Shown here: positions 7,302 through 7,786 of the stretch, piece by piece
Layout of the letters: every line of letters starts with the position of its first letter
How positions within the stretch are numbered: position 1 is the stretch's first letter
NCBI RefSeq assembly: GCF_041749095.1
Contig: NZ_JBGTCA010000041.1
Coordinates: forward strand, 1-7,786
DNA: 7,786 bases
DNA from: Aquiflexum sp041749095
GTDB lineage: Bacteria > Bacteroidota > Bacteroidia > Cytophagales > Cyclobacteriaceae
Direction: 5' to 3'
Notes under the pieces: generated by a model
What the model saw: only the letters and a program-made list of their open reading frames with translations
Database searches by the model: none
Told to the model about the DNA's origin: nothing
Made by a program: the position numbers and the translations under genes

Positions 7302-7334
7302 AACGTTTAATACCTCATAAAACATCTCCTTGTC

Positions 7335-7373
7335 ATGTCGATCCCGACAAAACTACGGGAGAGACATCTTTTT
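7335..7373 (+). repeat. Interrupted palindrome with T-tract, terminator-like
   Basis: ATGTC (7335-7339) pairs with GACAT (7363-7367) and TCCCG (7342-7346) with CGGGA (7356-7360). A symmetric GA/GA mismatch lies between the two helices and the loop is 7347-7355. Five T residues follow at 7369-7373. It may end transcription from the barrel gene, 160 nt upstream, or be a dispersed repeat unit with this shape by descent. Both readings are inference. Confidence 0.5.
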
Positions 7374-7400
7374 CCTAGTATGAGGAATCTCTATGCCAAC

Positions 7401-7429
7401 ATTATCAGGTTGCCGGCAACTCTGATTAT
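7401..7429. repeat. Palindrome GTTGCCGGCAAC with extended arms
   Basis: GTTGCCGGCAAC (7409-7420) is a perfect 12-bp palindrome. The arms continue as ATCAG (7404-7408) with CTGAT (7422-7426) after a one-base bulge (T7421), then AT/AT beyond one mismatch. Shorter complementary blocks (CTA and CCAA near 7391-7399, TTGGTAG at 7434-7440) suggest a longer cruciform or stem. Confidence 0.55.
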
Positions 7430-7445
7430 GAAATTGGTAGTCCCC

Positions 7446-7462
7446 AACATTTTTCAAATGTT
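7446..7462. repeat. A/T-rich hairpin
   Basis: AACATTT (7446-7452) and AAATGTT (7456-7462) form a perfect 7-bp stem with a 3-nt loop. No T-tract follows on either strand, so it is a weak terminator candidate for the SMP-30 gene, whose stop is 46 bp away. Confidence 0.4.
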
Positions 7463-7479
7463 TCATCTCTTGTTCAAAT

Positions 7480-7513
7480 CTCACGTCTTACGTCTCACAT
7501 CTACTCCTCACTT
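7480..7513 (-). repeat. Degenerate 7-bp tandem array, copy 2 (inverted)
   Basis: Read on the minus strand, heptamers fit AYGTGAG: AAGTGAG (7513-7507), a 6-nt variant (7506-7501), ATGTGAG (7500-7494), and two more units to 7480. They share the pattern A-N-G-N-N-A-G with the array at 7241-7268, but in the opposite orientation. The first unit supplies the TGA stop codon (7510-7508) of the SMP-30 gene. Confidence 0.62.
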
Positions 7514-7786
7514 CAACCCCAACTTCAACACATAACTATCCGCTGTCATAAAAAATGTCTTTTCATCCGTGGAAAATGCACAATTGGAAGTAGCTTCTCC
7601 TGTTGCGATTCTTGCCTGAGGTTTTCCATTTGGATCAAATATCCACACTCCTCCCGGTCCGGTTGCGAAGATGGTTCCTGAACTGTGGACCTTCATTCCA
7701 TCGGGCAATCCCTTATAACCTTCTTTGCCTACATAGGATGTGGCATCAAAAAACAGGTTGCGGTTGTGGATAAGTCCGTTCTCCCC
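7508..7786 (-). CDS. SMP-30/gluconolactonase family protein, C-terminal part (truncated by window edge)
   Basis: The last 92 residues of a six-bladed beta-propeller hydrolase of the SMP-30/gluconolactonase/LRE-like family. Members are metal-dependent lactonases that open sugar lactones such as gluconolactone. The open frame reaches the window edge at 7786, so the start and most of the propeller lie outside. Visible family features are GLPDGMKV (about residues 27-34), whose Asp matches the metal-ligand Asp of the PDG motif (Asp204 in human SMP30), then the ATGPGGVWIFDPNGK strand pair, and TSNCAFSTDEKTFFMTA near the end. The protein ends LKLGLK, a normal closing strand, so the 3' end is intact although its stop codon lies inside a heptamer repeat unit. 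A TTG at 7708 is an internal Leu codon, not a start. Bacteroidota often export these enzymes, but a signal peptide cannot be checked here. The exact substrate is unknown. Confidence 0.88.
   Translation of the reverse strand, partial: GENGLIHNRNLFFDATSYVGKEGYKGLPDGMKVHSSGTIFATGPGGVWIFDPNGKPQARIATGEATSNCAFSTDEKTFFMTADSYVLKLGLK

Larger units (their letters stand above)
7177..7507. other. Gene-free repeat-mosaic intergenic region
   Basis: This stretch of about 330 bp between the barrel gene and the convergent SMP-30 gene has no plausible gene. Short open frames cross it, but they consist of repeats and have no recognisable protein features. From left to right it holds a 10-bp direct repeat around a GC-rich hairpin (7193-7236), a heptamer array (7241-7268), a lone -7-like box (7294-7301), a hairpin with T-tract (7335-7373), a palindrome centred at 7414/7415 (7401-7429), an A/T hairpin (7446-7462), and a second, inverted heptamer array (7480-7513). 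The make-up resembles the dispersed intergenic repeats seen in Cytophagales genomes (recollection, not searched). Confidence 0.7.

Noticed and set aside
7070..7325. Short open frames around the barrel gene stop on both strands
   Set aside because: They are shadow frames of the Gly-rich barrel C-terminus running on into repeat DNA, with low-complexity translations.
7241..7513. Heptamer arrays as a CRISPR array
   Set aside because: The units are 7 bp, tandem and without spacers, and no cas gene is present.
7335..7535. A 66-codon plus-strand open frame in the intergenic region
   Set aside because: It is made of palindromes and heptamer repeats, starts inside a hairpin, has no recognisable protein pattern, and overlaps the SMP-30 gene end on the other strand.

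Overview
The window looks like a chromosomal segment of a Bacteroidota bacterium, most likely of the order Cytophagales and plausibly Cyclobacteriaceae (inference). The evidence is a SusC-like/OMP beta-barrel protein with a CarboxypepD_reg domain, an eukaryote-like single-chain glycyl-tRNA synthetase, start codons with A/T-rich leaders and no Shine-Dalgarno sequence, and promoter boxes of the Bacteroidota TAnnTTTG type. Codon use and base composition look even across the genes, and no gene appears recently acquired.

Layout. Positions 1-711 (+) hold the C-terminal half of glycyl-tRNA synthetase, cut by the window edge. It converges on a membrane-anchored M23 peptidoglycan endopeptidase at 773-2050 (-). 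A strong hairpin between them (720-745) has its U-tract on the minus strand only, so it terminates the peptidase transcript. A 290-bp divergent promoter region (2051-2340) separates the peptidase from aspS (2341-4101, +), which has its own terminator (4112-4160). Next is a 957-residue outer-membrane protein (4303-7176, +) with signal peptide, carboxypeptidase-regulatory-like domain, TonB plug-like domain and PF14905-type barrel. The last gene, on the minus strand (7508-7786), is the C-terminal end of an SMP-30/gluconolactonase-family sugar-lactone hydrolase, cut by the right edge.

The genes do not form one pathway. There are two aminoacyl-tRNA synthetases, a cell-wall hydrolase, an envelope receptor or barrel, and a sugar-lactone enzyme, each apparently a separate transcription unit. 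No defence system, CRISPR array, transposase, tRNA or rRNA was seen.

The least ordinary part is the gene-free stretch 7177-7507. It is a mosaic of repeats: a 6-bp GC-rich hairpin with flanking direct repeats, two degenerate 7-bp tandem arrays in opposite orientation, and between them several palindromes, one followed by a T-tract. One heptamer array runs into the SMP-30 gene and includes its stop codon. Also worth a look are the M23 peptidase, whose HxH motif reads H-L-C, and an operator-like palindrome with a repeated half in the peptidase/aspS divergent promoter. I see no convincing novel multi-gene system here.
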